Source of the DNA: Theropithecus gelada
Lineage: Eukaryota; Chordata; Mammalia; Primates; Cercopithecidae
Reading direction: 5' to 3'
DNA: 64,000 nucleotides
NCBI RefSeq assembly: GCF_003255815.1
Contig: NC_037670.1
Coordinates: forward strand, 58,228,724-58,292,723
Positions 21,786-34,110 of the stretch are shown piece after piece. The position numbers and the translations under genes are program-made. How positions within the stretch are numbered: the stretch's first letter is position 1; every line of letters starts with the position of its first letter. The notes beneath the pieces were generated by a model. The model was not told the DNA's origin. It saw only the letters and a list, made by a program, of their open reading frames with translations, and did no database searches.

Positions 21786-23284
21786 ATAAATTGAGTAGAC
21801 ACCACTTAGGGTGGCTGCCTGACTCCAATTCACTTTTCTAGGAAAACTCTCCCAATACACAGTGGTTGCTGCCAACCGTCCTGTCCGTGGTAAGGAGCCC
21901 TGCCTCCTGCTAGAGTCAGTAAATATTTGACTCAAACTGAGCCCATCGAATTTTGTGCCAGGATTGTGTAACTTGGAGCTGAGAATCTAGAGACATATGA
22001 ACCTACAAAGTGGAAACTATGGGCCCCACGGTGTATCCGTAGAAGCACTCTATGGGGACAGCCATGAGCCCCTGGGTGGAAAACCTCGGAGCTGCCCTGG
22101 TTCCGCTTCCAATAAGTTCTTCTGTGATTCCATTCCGTGAGCCCTTCATTGCAACGTACTCCAACTCGGGAAACAAACAAAAGGATAAACACAAACAAAT
22201 CCAGGAAGATGCAAATCAACCTATTCCTGCAAGTCTCCTCACTAGGGAGAGAGGCAGTGCCATGAGCAGTAATAAAATTGAAGACTTTATGTTCACCCTA
22301 TCTGGGGGCTGAGACTCAGGGTGACCATATAGTGTATTTTCTAAACTGGATCACTTTGCAAGTAAAAGTGCATTATTAATTATGTTGGAATAGGAGCTGC
22401 AGTCTGGTATACAAGGACAAAAGGTCACTCTTCCCAGACTGCACCTGATGCATCTTCCTCAATCCAAAATCTGTGATAGAATGGGTAGCTGCAAACCAAA
22501 GACAAAGGAGGGCTTACAAATGATGAAATTGTCTAGGAAGATTTCTATGTGAAGGAGTCTGCAAAAAGATGCAGGAAAGCGTAACTCCCATGAAATGAAT
22601 AAAAAGCAGAAGCATACAGGCCTAGCTGAAGGCAAATCAGAAAAGGAAGCTGGAGGTTTTAAGTCTCTCTGGCAGGAAGAGTTGCTTTCTGCACTGCGCC
22701 AGAGCTGAAAATGGCTGCTCCATTGTTCAAAATCATTGTTCAACATTGTCCAACACCATTTTACTTTCTATAAACACAGCGACACTCTTCCTGGCAAGTT
22801 TCACGGTGTGAGCTTTCCAATTTTACATCCAATATTCTGCGGTTTGCACATGCACATGAGCTGGCTGGAATTCAGGGTGGGGTGTAAAACAGAGACGAAA
22901 ACCAGAGCAATGCTCTAAGGAAGTCTCATCCAGTTCAGAACTGTCCTGTGCAGCTGTCTCCCGAAGGCGCCCAGCACGGCCGTGTGCTAAGGCTTTCTAG
23001 CTTGTGACTGCTGGTAAAACAGGAGAGATCATCTCCTATAGCGGAAGGTCTCTGATGGAAAAGATCCACAACCAACACAGAAAATAATGTTCTTGAGGCA
23101 ATTAGGAAAAGATGACCTTTCAAAAAGACTGAATACGTGATATAGCTTGAGAAAAGAATACTGGCTTCTCTCTTTTTTTGTAAATAATTAATTCTTTTTC
23201 AAGGAGACATGCAGTATAATTCCACAATAGATAATTAAGATGGTCTGCAGTTGATGAAAACAAATGGAAAAATGATAATTGTAA
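21786..23284. other. Unassigned DNA
   Basis: Several overlapping short frames at 21932-22312 are open on both strands, and none resembles a known protein. No splice-flanked exon, promoter or repeat family was recognised with confidence. Confidence 0.4.
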
Positions 23285-23515
23285 TAAAAATGGAATTCTA
23301 TATTGAGCACTGATGATGTTCCTGAGACTGTGTTAAGCATGCTAGTTTAGTGCCTCATTGCTCACAGTGGTGAGAAGACGTACTATCTGCATTTTACAAG
23401 TGAAGAGACGTTAAGTTCGCATAGCCAGTGAATGGTAGGTAGAGCTGGTTTGAATTCACATCCGGCCAGTCTGAAGGAGTGTTGATTGTCATTCCAAACT
23501 ACCACAGAGTCTTAG
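23285..23515 (-). repeat. MIR SINE
   Basis: 'tattgagcactgatgatg', 'cattttacaagtgaagag', 'catagccagtgaatgg' and 'agctggtttgaattcac' follow the reverse complement of MIR across about 230 bp. Confidence 0.82.
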
Positions 23516-23771
23516 CGCAGATAGGGATCTGAGCAGAAGCTTCTCAGAGTCCCACGTGTGCACACTGTACACTTAAGTCAGTGAACTGTGCAGTAGGCAT
23601 TACAGGCCCTGTGAAGAGGACTCTTAATGGGTAATGTATTAATTGGATATTACTCCAAAAGCAATGTGCACTTAATGTCAATAAATTAGAATCCCATTTA
23701 CAGTAAGTATAATTAACCCACTGAATATCCATTACTAGCCAGCTTTCTGCAGAGAAAGATCATTTTATAAA

Positions 23772-23940
23772 AAAACTTTTTTTTTTTTGGAGACAGTCTG
23801 ACTCTGTCACCAAGCTGGAGTGCAGTAGCATGATCTCAGCTCACTGCAACCTCTGCCTCCCAGGTTCAAGCAATTCTCCTGCCTCAGCCTCCTGAGTAGC
23901 TAGGACTACAGGTGCCCGCCACCACATCCGGCTAATTTTT
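23772..23940 (-). repeat. Partial Alu (poly-T end to mid-element)
   Basis: Reverse-complement Alu from 'ggagacagtctgactctg' to 'ccaccacatccggctaat', where it runs into the poly-T of another Alu. Its remaining half is not found after that Alu, so the pair has been rearranged or incompletely assembled. Confidence 0.85.
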
Positions 23941-24328
23941 TTTTTTTTTTTTTTTTTTTAGACGGAGTCTTGCTCTGTCACCAGGCTGGAGTGCAGTGGC
24001 CAGATCTCAGCTCACTGCAAGCTCCGCATCCCGGGTTTATGCCATTCTCCTGCCTCAGCNTTTTTTTTTTTTTTTTTTTTTTTGAGACGGAGTCTTGCTC
24101 TGTCACCAGGCTGGAGTGCAGTGGCCAGATCTCAGCTCACTGCAAGCTCCGCATCCCGGGTTTATGCCATTCTCCTGCCTCAGCCTCCCAACCCGGCTAA
24201 TATTTGTATTTTTAGTAGAGATGGAGTTTCACTGTGTTAAGATGGTCTCGTTCTCCTGACCTTGTATCCGCCCACCTCAGCCTCCCAAAGTGCTGGGATT
24301 ATAGGCATGAGCCACCGCGCCTGGCCTA
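23941..24328 (-). mobile_element. AluY-like SINE with an apparent 99-bp duplication around an N
   Basis: The reverse-complement Alu starts twice: 23961-24059 and 24086-24184 are identical over 99 bp, with one N at 24060 and a second poly-T between. Past 24184 the element continues once to 'gagccaccgcgcctggcc', and also lacks about 30 bp after 'cctcagcctccca'. The pattern is that of overlapping contig ends placed side by side. Confidence 0.85.
24060..24060. other. Single undetermined base at a contig join
   Basis: The only N in the window. It separates two identical 99-bp Alu segments. Confidence 0.9.
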
Positions 24329-26872
24329 CAATGTCATTTTTTTATAAATATACTTTTTTTTCCAGAAGCATACAGCTAATATTAAAATATTTTTAAGCAA
24401 CTGTCAAGCAGCAGGTTCAGTAAGTCTCCTATTCAGTAGGAGGGTGGAACTTTCTTTGTACTTAGTGTAAGTAAACTAAGTATGATTTTCAGACTCTACA
24501 TGGAAAATGGCTTTTCCCTGCTTACATCAAACAAGTAGACAATTTATCAACACATCACTTCTGATTATTTCACGTTTGAGCGAGAGCCACAGTTTAAAAC
24601 CCCAGTCTGAACAATGCATACATGCTCTCTTTCTGACAGTGGAATGAAGGAAAGGTATACCATTCTGACTTTAGTATACGTCCCCAGGAACGTGTTTACA
24701 CTGAGAAGCGTGTGATATGATGAAAGTCACTTGGCAGTTTGGCCCTTTCTTCTCTTCGGCAGTGGGAGGCCATGACAGCCGGAATTCTCACGAGCAGCAG
24801 CGGCCCTGCGGCCCTCAGCAGAGGGACAGACTGGAAGCAGATGTGGCACAAGTCTCCCGCTGTAGCTTCACTGTTGACTCTCAGGACATCTACCCGGAGA
24901 CTTCCCGCACCAAGAAGACCTTGAGGCGAGATAAATAGGCATCTTTCTTTCAACATATTAAACAAAAGTGGATAACTTGATGAAGTAGCTGCAAATCAAG
25001 GTCACTTGCTTTTAGAAATGAGGCCTTATAAAGTGAAGGTGAATTGGAACATCTGGAAATATTTTTGGAAATAAATCACTACTCAACTGAAACATTAAAT
25101 AGCATTTTTTTTTTTGGCAAGTGATCTATCTTAGCATTACTTAGAAATGAACTCCTGGCAAACCACGGACTTAATGCTCTCCGATGAGATCAGCACGTAC
25201 TTTGTTGTATTCTTAGGATTATTGTGCTTGAACTATTTCAAGAGTTTGGCCTGTCAGGAAATAAGTTTAGGGTGAAGTGGGGATGACAGGCACTACAATT
25301 TCTCAGAGCAGATTTTTATCAATCTGTGTTCAAATGGAGACCTGCATAAAGTCAGGAAACTTTACAGGAAATTGTCTATACATACTTGGTTAAGAATCTT
25401 ATTCCCATAAAACCACAGTTAAAGTAAAAAACATGTGAAAAGCCATATTTGATGGAAGTAGAGACACTCTATAAAAAGAAACAGGAAAGCCCCAGAGTGG
25501 AATTAAACACACAAACTCACATTTACTTCAAAGACAATAGAATAACTGTGTCAAGACCTCATACGATGGGAACCTCCTCTTTGCAGAAAAAGCAATGCTT
25601 CCTGTTTTGGGTTTTCATTATGTTTCTATAAATCCCTGAGAACAGAAAGTGTGATTTCTGATCATTCTTCAACTACCATGTTTATGATAAAAGGCAACAT
25701 TTCTGTGTGTGTGTGTGTGTGTGTGTGTGGGTGTGTGTGTTCTTCTCTGTGAAATGCTTTGGCCAACACAAAAAATTAGTGGTGTAGCAAAATATTTTTG
25801 TGTGTGGAAAAATAAAAAAAATCATAAACAAAATGATACTAACTATAGTAACAATGATGCCAAGATATGCTAACATGAGAACAGCAGGGAAAAGGTGTTT
25901 ACAAACAAATGAGCCAGGGACCTGTAGGAGGGGCTGAAGAAAATTGTATTGACTTTATTTTGTTTATGTATTTTTAAATTAATAGCCCTGTAGAAGATCT
26001 TAGGAGTACTCTGTAGACTAACATACATTCTGGAATTTCTTTTCCTGAAAAAGAGCTCTGATCAGCAAGAATTATAGGTTTTTTTTTTTTTTTTTTTTGT
26101 CTGTGTAGGAGTGTTTCTTCAATGATTCATTTCATTGTTTTGAGAGCCTCAACGAATGGGTAAGAAAATATTTAAGATGGATAAGAACTCATTTTCTTAG
26201 GAAGAAGAAAACATTTCTGGAAACTTGGAAACACCCATTCAGCATGTGTAAGGAAGTGAAATAATCTTTTATAACGTGTATACCAGTAAGACACAGAATG
26301 ATATTGTTCTTTGTTAAAAGGTAGCAGGAAGGATTCCTGCCTCACTGCTGAAGGAATATCTCACAGTCCAAACAGATGGTTTAATCTGTTCTCCTCAGTA
26401 GAACATTGACCAGTAATAATGTTAATTGGCACCAACCATCTATGTGACAGTCTAACTTTAGAGAACAGTGCGATTTTATTTATGTGTCCCTAAGAATGTC
26501 TTTATTCTAAAATTCAGAGTGTACTGCAATTTTGTAAGTGGCTTTGCTCCCACAGTTGCTGGGATCTAAGTGAGTTCACCCATCAGATCAGAGAACTTAT
26601 GTCCAGTACTGACTTTACTTCAAAACATTTCCACATCCATCTGGGGTCTTTCACCAGAGACCTTTAAAACTGAGATGAAAATCTATTTTAATACATTGAA
26701 ATGTATTCAACTTTAGCAAATTAAAATGTATTAGTGGCCAAATTGTCGTTTGTTTCACTTGGGCTGATTTCCTCTGTCTAGTTATCTGCTAACTCCAAAA
26801 ATATTTGTCAATAGAAATACTAACTAGCATTTATTGAATGCTTAACCAAATGATAAGAAAATTGCTATAACT
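24329..26872. other. Unassigned DNA, with TG and poly-T simple repeats
   Basis: No gene was recognised. A (TG)n tract lies at 25705-25740 and a poly-T run at 26079-26098. The frames at 24696-24965 are open on both strands and look compositional. Confidence 0.45.
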
Positions 26873-27160
26873 GATCGGGCATGGTGGTCCATGCCTGTAA
26901 TCCTGGCATTTTGGGAGGCCAAGGCAGGTGGATCGCTTGAGCCCAGGAGTTTGAGACCAGTCTAGGCAACATAGTGAGACATTGTCTCTACAAAAAATAA
27001 ATAAAAAATTAGCTAGCTTTGGGGTGCGTGCCTGCAGTCCCAGATACACAGTAGGCTGATGTGGGAGGATAGTTTGAGTCCAGGAGGCAGAAGTTGTGGT
27101 CAGCCGAGATTGCACCACTGTGCCAGCCTGGGCAACATAGTGAGACCCTGTCTCAAAAAA
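26873..27160 (+). mobile_element. AluJ-like SINE
   Basis: Diverged full-length Alu ('gggcatggtggtccatgcc', 'ggatcgcttgagcccagg'). It is flanked by AAATTGCTATAACTGA and AAATTGCTGTAACTGA, a clear target-site duplication. Confidence 0.93.
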
Positions 27161-27309
27161 ATTGCTGTAACTGAGTATTAAATTTAGCCAACACAAAAAG
27201 ATGCCACAATAAATGTATAATGCTTACTGGAAGATTTTTAAAAAATCTTGAAGGAAAAAAAGCATGTTTCTGGCCATATCCTTTAGACAAATATTGCCCT
27301 ATAAATTTT

Positions 27310-27640
27310 GCTTTGACAAATATTTGAGCGCCTATTTGTACCAAGTCTACTGTGGGCAAAGGTGAATATATTGATGCACAAAATAGGTAAAACCCCTGTC
27401 CTTTTGCATTCTGTAGGCAAACAACTAATAAAACATATAGGATGCCAGATGATCCTATGAAGAAAAATTACAAGAGAAGTGACATAGGGTGAGGTGTGCT
27501 GGTCTCCAGGATGGCCTGGCCAGGCCTCATCGGAAGGTGACATTTGAATTTCCATTGCGAGGGATGCGAGGGAGTGAACCATCTAGAGAAAGAACATTTA
27601 GGGTGGAGCAAATAGCCACTGCAAAGTCCTGAAGCTAGTA
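27310..27640 (-). repeat. L2-like LINE 3' end
   Basis: 'gacaaatatttgagcgcc', 'gtaaaacccctgtcc', 'ggatgccagatgatcc' and 'ggaaggtgacatttgaatt' follow the reverse-complement order of an L2 3' end. Confidence 0.65.
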
Positions 27641-27954
27641 CAGTAATACAAGATCTTTTCATCTGATAATCTTCCACACTACCTGTATGGTAATATCCTT
27701 ATAGAGAGTTCAAAATAAAGTTGAGCCTGTGCTATTTAATAGGAATATCTTTCCTTAGATACCTGGGCAGATACTTTATTTGGGACTGGTACCAAAGGAA
27801 GTGGCTAGAAAAGTAAGACAGAAGGGAGGAAAGTCAAAATAGGGTATGTTCATGAGCTTGTTTCTGGGTGCACAACTAGGTCTGTGTTCACTGGGACACC
27901 ATTCACACAGAAATCTCTCACTAGACAAAGGTGTCTGGGCACTTATTTTTTATT

Positions 27955-28088
27955 ATCATTTTTTGCAGAGACAGTGAGGGTCTCACCATGTTGGCCAGGC
28001 TGGTCTCAAACACTTGGCCTCAAGTGTTCCTCCTGCCTCAGCCTCCCAAAGTGCCAGGATTACTGGAGTGAGCCACAGCACCCAGCCC
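27955..28088 (-). repeat. Alu monomer (FLAM-like)
   Basis: Single-arm reverse-complement Alu sequence from 'gtctcaccatgttggcc' to 'gccacagcacccagccc'. No second arm is present. Confidence 0.8.
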
Positions 28089-30126
28089 CAGGGCATTAAT
28101 TCACTGTATTTTCTTTTCCATTGGTTGACGATTTTCCTGAGCACTTTACCCTCCTCCACCTCAAGGTTTCTGATGATTGGCTGTCCCCCAACTTCAGGAA
28201 GGGCCCAGAGGAAGCAGGGCAGAGAGATACCTGGCAGAAACCTGTGGGTGACAGCTCACCACGCAATGCATCATGGACGACTGCCGCAGAAGAGAATAGT
28301 TACTGGTACTTTCTGCTCAGTGCAGATAGTCCGTTTCTAACGAGCGACAACATGAAACAGACAGTGTGACTATACAGTTGACAGTATGTTATAAAAATGT
28401 GAGAGCCCAACTTACCTGTCTTGAGCAATAAGCCAATATGCAGACTTATCAAAGAGACTCTTTAAGGTGCTCACAGGCAACACCCTTTAATTTTAATTTT
28501 GTGCAAAAAATGCTGGAATTTGCTTTAAAAATTTAAGAAAACCTTGTTGAAATCAAGGACATTGATAGAAGAAACAGTTTGACTTCAAAACTTTTCAGAG
28601 AATTTCAGTAGACTCCAGTTGGCTTTGAATAGCATTAGATTTTCTCCAACCTCTCAGAAGACCCTTAAAAATATACCTCAAATACCTGAATGTGTGATGC
28701 ATTGAGTAAAGTGAGTTACTGGGTAACATTGGAAGATCCCTGGGCTCAGTCATCGCTCTTCTTCTTCTCTGTCTACAGTCACATGCTTGGTGCTGTCCCT
28801 ATCTCTGATGGCTGTAAATTCCATTTGCCTGCTGCTGTCCATGAACGGAAGCCTACCCAGGACCCTCTCCTGACCTGGAGACCCATACATCCAACTGCCT
28901 GCTTGGCAGCTCCCGTGGATGTTTCATGGTCAGCATTCTCAGCAGTGAAATCCTGAACGCTCCTCCCCAAATCTACTGGACGGTCAGCCCTTCTGTCCCC
29001 AACACCTAAATTGGGATTGAATCATCTCCTGTGTCTGTCTTACTTTATTTGTTTATTTCAGGTGCAGAGCATTGTTCTGTACTTATGACCTGCTGCATTC
29101 TCTCTGGAATCACTGGAGGCAGATTGGGAGGAAGGGATGGCTCTCCGTTTTACTTTAATTATCCCCTACACAAACACTTTATACGTTGAAGATGTGTGAC
29201 CCACAATGCATTGGGAATAAAACTGTTAAGTAAGCCACATTGCTTATAAGCAATACTCCAAACTACTACTGTTGGTGGGGAGAATTAATGTCACTATCCA
29301 GAAAGTCTTGTGACAAACTTTTTTTGAGACATCTACTTCAAAATCAGTTTATTCAAAAGAGATTAACATGTTCACTCCCACCCCTGCCCTACATGCTCAC
29401 GCCGTCAGTGTGACAGGGAAGATCCAGGGAAGAAGTGCTCCCAGATCACAGACAGTCCATCACGGTGTGAGAGACCCACCTCGCAGTAAGGAAAACAGTG
29501 CGTTTTATAGGAGTACAAGTCCACTGGTCATGTTCACGAAGGCTGCTATTCAGTGGATCTTTCAGCAAGTGCATACACAAAGTTGATGACTTCCTACGAA
29601 CAGTTACAAAATGTTCAGTCTTCTGACTAGGTCGAGAGAAAAAACAAAAACAAGAAAACAGACAAACAAAAACAAACAACAAAAAAACAGACATCCCAGG
29701 TTATATACATCTGTCTGCACTGGCAGGATGCTCCCAGTGAGGGGAACCCCAGCTTGGAAAGCTCCCAGCAGGCACTGCCAGGTAAGCAGCTCCTCTTAAA
29801 GAATGCAGTCTCTACTGGGTTGTTTAGCCTGTGTGTGCCACACATTGATATTCTGCCCAAACAACAGCTGTTTTAACTGAAGTGGAATATTCCATGCAGC
29901 ACTGATACAAAGGCAAAATACCTCTTCGCTGTATATTTTCCTATCTGGAAAATATAGGCTTTCTCAATTCCATAAATGTAAAAAAAAAAAAATTACAGAA
30001 AATGTAAAGCCTATTGCACAAATTGGAAAGCCTGTTTATGTTGTGACATATTGTTACATTCAAATTATATAGGAAGTTCCCTGGCAATGCTCATTGCTGA
30101 GACCAGTTTGTTTCTGAAGAGACCAT
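28089..30126. other. Unassigned DNA
   Basis: Several frames of 60-110 codons occur on both strands, but none carries a recognised domain or consistent exon structure. Confidence 0.45.
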
Positions 30127-30127
30127 G

Positions 30128-30680
30128 TGTGTCTGGAGTTGGTTCCTGCTGGTGGGTTCATGGTCTCACTGACTTCAAGAATGAAGCCACGGACCTTCAT
30201 GGTGAGTGTTATAGCTCTTAAAGATGGCATGGACCCAAGAAGTGAGCGGTAGTAAGGTTTATTGTGAAGAATGAAAGGACAAAGCCTCCACAGGGTGGAA
30301 GGGGATCTGAGGGGGTTGCTGCTGCTGGCTGGGGTGGCCAGTTTTTAATCCCTTATTGTCCCCGCCCATGTTCCATTTCTATCCTATCAGAGTGCCATTT
30401 TTTCAATCCTCCTCGCAACTGACTACTTTTAGAATTCTGTTGATAGGTGCATTTGACAGAGTACTGATTGGTGAGTTTTACAATCCTCTTGTAAGACAGG
30501 AAAGTTCCCCAAGTCCCCACTGGACCCAGGAAGTCCAGCTGGCCTCACCTTTCACATGGACCTTGGCAAACCCTCAGCTGGGCATAAGAGAGGTGATGGG
30601 CGTCTCAGGTTGGGCTCTACACCCAGGGTTATCCTGGAGGCAGCTCCTGTGGGCTCCAAGCACCAATTGTTAAATGCACA
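30128..30680 (-). repeat. ERV1-class solo LTR (LTR12/MER52-like pattern)
   Basis: On the minus strand the block runs from about TGCATTTAACAATTGG to AACTCCAGACACA, with an AATAAA signal at about 30260. It has the 'agtactgattggtgagtt' and 'gttccccaagtccccac' motifs seen in several primate ERV1 LTR groups. No internal retroviral sequence adjoins it. The subfamily is uncertain and no clean 4-bp duplication was found. Confidence 0.65.
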
Positions 30681-32860
30681 GGAATTCTATGAGGAAGTTG
30701 CTAAACTGTTTATAGCTTGAAATCAGCTGTGGCAGGAATCTTTACACCACAGAAATCAGCAAATGCTGCAAATCAGGGTTGTTGTTTAAATTCAGAAAGC
30801 CTGTTTACACCACCATGCCTCATTCCAGGAGGAGGAGTGTAAAAGGTGGAGAATTATTACAGGATGATTACACTGCTCAGAGGGGTAAGAGATGCTATCC
30901 AGAATGCAACAGCATACTGTACCAGGAACATTTTTTAAAGCTGCCTGCTAACATGTTTCGGTCTCTGAATTTGATTGGATTATTAAAGGTTCCCATCCTG
31001 CATGTTTTTATAATTATTCTTTCAAATTACAGTAATAATTTCAGCCTAAGAATTAGCTAGCCAACGTTTGGTCTCCTTATATGTCAGAAAACCTTTCCAT
31101 GTCTGGTTACCATGCTTTCAACGGACATCTAGTGGAGAGGCAACAAAAAGAAGCAGGCCAGGAAATTGCTTACATGTAATTAGAAGAGAAAGTTGTCAGC
31201 AACCTTGTCGGAAGTCCTAGTCACCTTCCAACTAGTTCTGACTCAGCAAGCCGCTCAGGAGTGCACCCACCAAATCCAGCGGAAGGCCCGGTAGGTAGTG
31301 AGGGAAGGTGGCAGCCTAGCGGGTAGCCCCTCAGCTGAGATGTGAGTCAGTGAAAAACGGAAATATGCTCCCCTGACTCAGCCATACTGTGCTATGGTAA
31401 AAACCCAAGGGGCTAAGAGCAAAGTGTGATTTTTCACGGAGAGAAAATATTGACACAAGAGCACATGTAGGAATTTTTCCATTTATCTCACAAATTATGC
31501 TGATCTAATTGACCCAGGCATCAAAAAGCCAGTACTCACAGGAAAGTTGCAGCCAATAACATAAAGGAGTGAATAAGATAGATTTGCAAATATCAGAATA
31601 TCAAGAAGGATGCCAGGCCTGAAGAGGCAGAAGAAGATGTAGAATAATTATCTGAGCAAGAGAGATGCATCTGAGACTTAGTGAAGGGCACAGGGGCCTT
31701 GAGTTACAATCCAAGGGCAAATGCAAGAAGGGTTAGCATCGTCATTCAAGTAAGTTTATTCCAGGCAGAAATTTCTACATACCAAGTAATGCCTGAGGGA
31801 ATGGTCCAAACTTACTCTGGGGGAGGGCGGGGAAAGTAGTATTGTTTAGGTGCAAAGCAAAGACACAGTAATAAACTGAAGCAAAACGTACAAGTGCAGG
31901 TGTGAACGAAAGGACTGGAGAAGACCCAGCCTGGAGCGTGGCCCTGAGCCAGCCGGCAGCTGCTTGGGAAGGTGTTGCGCTGCGGCTGATGAAGAATCTG
32001 ACTTTAACTGCAAATGCTACCTCTTACCATAGCCTTCCCTGATGCTGGCCTCTGATGGCTCTGATCTTTGCTGCCAGAGCTGCCCTGAGTTTTCTCTCTC
32101 TGCTTTTTACATTTCCTTGGCTATTTTAAAGAAAAAGTTAAAAAAAAAAAAAAGAGGCTATATCCTGTTCTAAAACATTTTCAGGAAGTCCACTACAAAT
32201 TGCATTTGTAAAGAAATAATAAGTGCATTCAAAGCACTAGGCATGGATTTATATTCAGCCCACAGCCTAGCAGAACCAATAAAACCAAAGTCAAGTCCCA
32301 GTTTCAGGTGGAGACCTCTCAAGTCGCGACATCCCTTTTAAAGATGTTAGGTTTATTTATATACAGGAGGTGGATGGAAAAACAGGGTTTGTGGATATTA
32401 GTATTTTTGTTCCACGAGGGAACAGTTTTATATTCCTTGACTACCAAACAACTGGGCTAAAAGCTTGAAATTAGCAATCCTTGTCATAAAGACAGAAGGA
32501 TATTACGCTGAAATGGAGGAGAGATAGTATTTCATTAATTCAACAAATTATTTTGGAACAATGTTTTGAAAGAGTCACACTGTCAGATACTAGAATATGT
32601 AAATGAATGAGACATATTTACCACTGTCCTGGGACTGAGGGATTGCTGAGGAAGACATGCGGAAAGGTTGTTACAATCCAGGTCAGTGAGATTTCATGTG
32701 AGTAATGCACGAAACGATCCCATGAAATGCGGAGTTACCGAATGCACATGACGTTCTCATGTTGGCAGGCTAGCTTACTGATGTGCAGAGTTGGCTAGTC
32801 ATCAGAAGTGGAGAAAATCAACTGTGTACTAATTCATTCGGATGAAACACAATAAAAGGA
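30681..32860. other. Unassigned DNA
   Basis: About 30715-30780 resembles a diverged repeat also found at 63362-63425. An A-run lies at 32140-32155. About 32530-32700 is weakly L2-like. No gene was recognised. Confidence 0.4.
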
Positions 32861-32872
32861 ACTCTTTTTCTG

Positions 32873-33163
32873 TTTTTGTTTTTTGAGACAGAGTCTCGCT
32901 CTGTTGCCCAGGCTGGAGTGCAGTGGTGTGATCTCGGCTCACTGTAACCTCTGCCTCCCGGGTTCAAGCGATTTTCCTGCCTCAGCCTCCTGAGTAGCTG
33001 GGATTACAGGCACATGCCACCACACCTGGCTAACTTTTGTATTTTTAGTAGAGACGGGGTTTCACCATGTTGGTCAGACTGGTCTTGATCTCCTGACCTC
33101 CTGATCCTCCCACCTCAGACTCCCAAAGTGCTGGGATTACAGGCGCGAGACACTGTACCCAAC
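32873..33163 (-). mobile_element. AluS-like SINE
   Basis: Full reverse-complement Alu flanked by AAAAGGAACTCTT on both sides (about 32854 and 33164), a 13-bp target-site duplication. Confidence 0.95.
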
Positions 33164-33469
33164 AAAAGGAACTCTTAAAAGTTCATTAACAAAAAGCATC
33201 ATGGAAATGCAAAGGGGAACTTCATACGGTCTGTAGAATTGGGAACGGTGTCCTGGGGAAAATGATATTTTTGTTGTGAAAATAGGAGTTGGCCAGAGAG
33301 GGAGGATAAAAAATTGTAAGGTGGTCAGAAATGGCACAGCAAGTGGAGGACCATGGGCAGTTCTGTGTTGCTGGGTCATGATGTGCAAGGCATAGCTGAC
33401 AATGGCAGGTTGGAGAGGGAGGACCCTGTATGTGCTGGTGGCATACTTGGATTGCTTTCTTTCTTTCTT

Positions 33470-33761
33470 TCTCTTTTTTTTTTAAGATTCACTCTTGTTG
33501 CCCAGGCTAGAGTCCAATGGTGTGATCTTGGCTCACTGCAACCCCTGCCTCCCAGGTTCAAGTGATTCTCCTGCTTCAGTCTCCTGAGTAGCTGGCATTA
33601 CAGGTGTATGCCTCCACGCCCAGCTAATTTTGTATTTTTAGTAGAGACGGGGTTTCTCCATGTTGGTCAGGCTGATCTTGAGCTCCTGACCTCATGTGAT
33701 TCACCCCCCGTCAGCCTCCCAAAGTGCTGGGATTACAGGCATGAGCCACTGTGCCCGGCCT
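33470..33761 (-). mobile_element. AluS-like SINE
   Basis: Reverse-complement Alu after a CTTT-rich head. CTTGGATTGCTT precedes and CTTGGATTTCTT follows, a target-site duplication with one mismatch. Confidence 0.94.
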
Positions 33762-33799
33762 TGGATTTCTTATGTGGGCCATGGCAAGGCACTAAAAGG

Positions 33800-34110
33800 G
33801 GCTAAGCCAGACAAATTTCCATTTAAAGGTGAGTGCCCAGACCCCAGTGTGGAGGACAGATTTAAGAAGGACAAGACTTGAGACTAGAGATGATTTTGGA
33901 GGCTACTGAGTTATCTAGGTGCAAGTGAGGGTTTGGACTGAAGCAGTAGGAGTAGACGAGGAAAAGCAGAGCAGGCTGGAGAAATATTTATGAAGGGAAA
34001 TTGGCAAGGCCTCCAAGGGTAGAGAAGGTGATGAAAAAGACAGAACTTCTGGGTTTTGATAATTGGTGATAGTCCCTACCAGCCACAGCAAAGTACAGAA
34101 AAGGTAGGGG
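33800..34110 (-). repeat. L2-like LINE fragment
   Basis: 'gtgagggtttggactgaag', 'gagaaatatttatgaaggg' and 'gacagaacttctgggttttg' follow the inner part of a reverse-complement L2. Diverged. Confidence 0.45.

Noticed and set aside
23961..24184. True tandem duplication within an Alu
   Set aside because: Exact identity and the adjacent N favour an assembly artefact.
24696..24965. Overlapping frames as an exon
   Set aside because: They are open on both strands and match no family.
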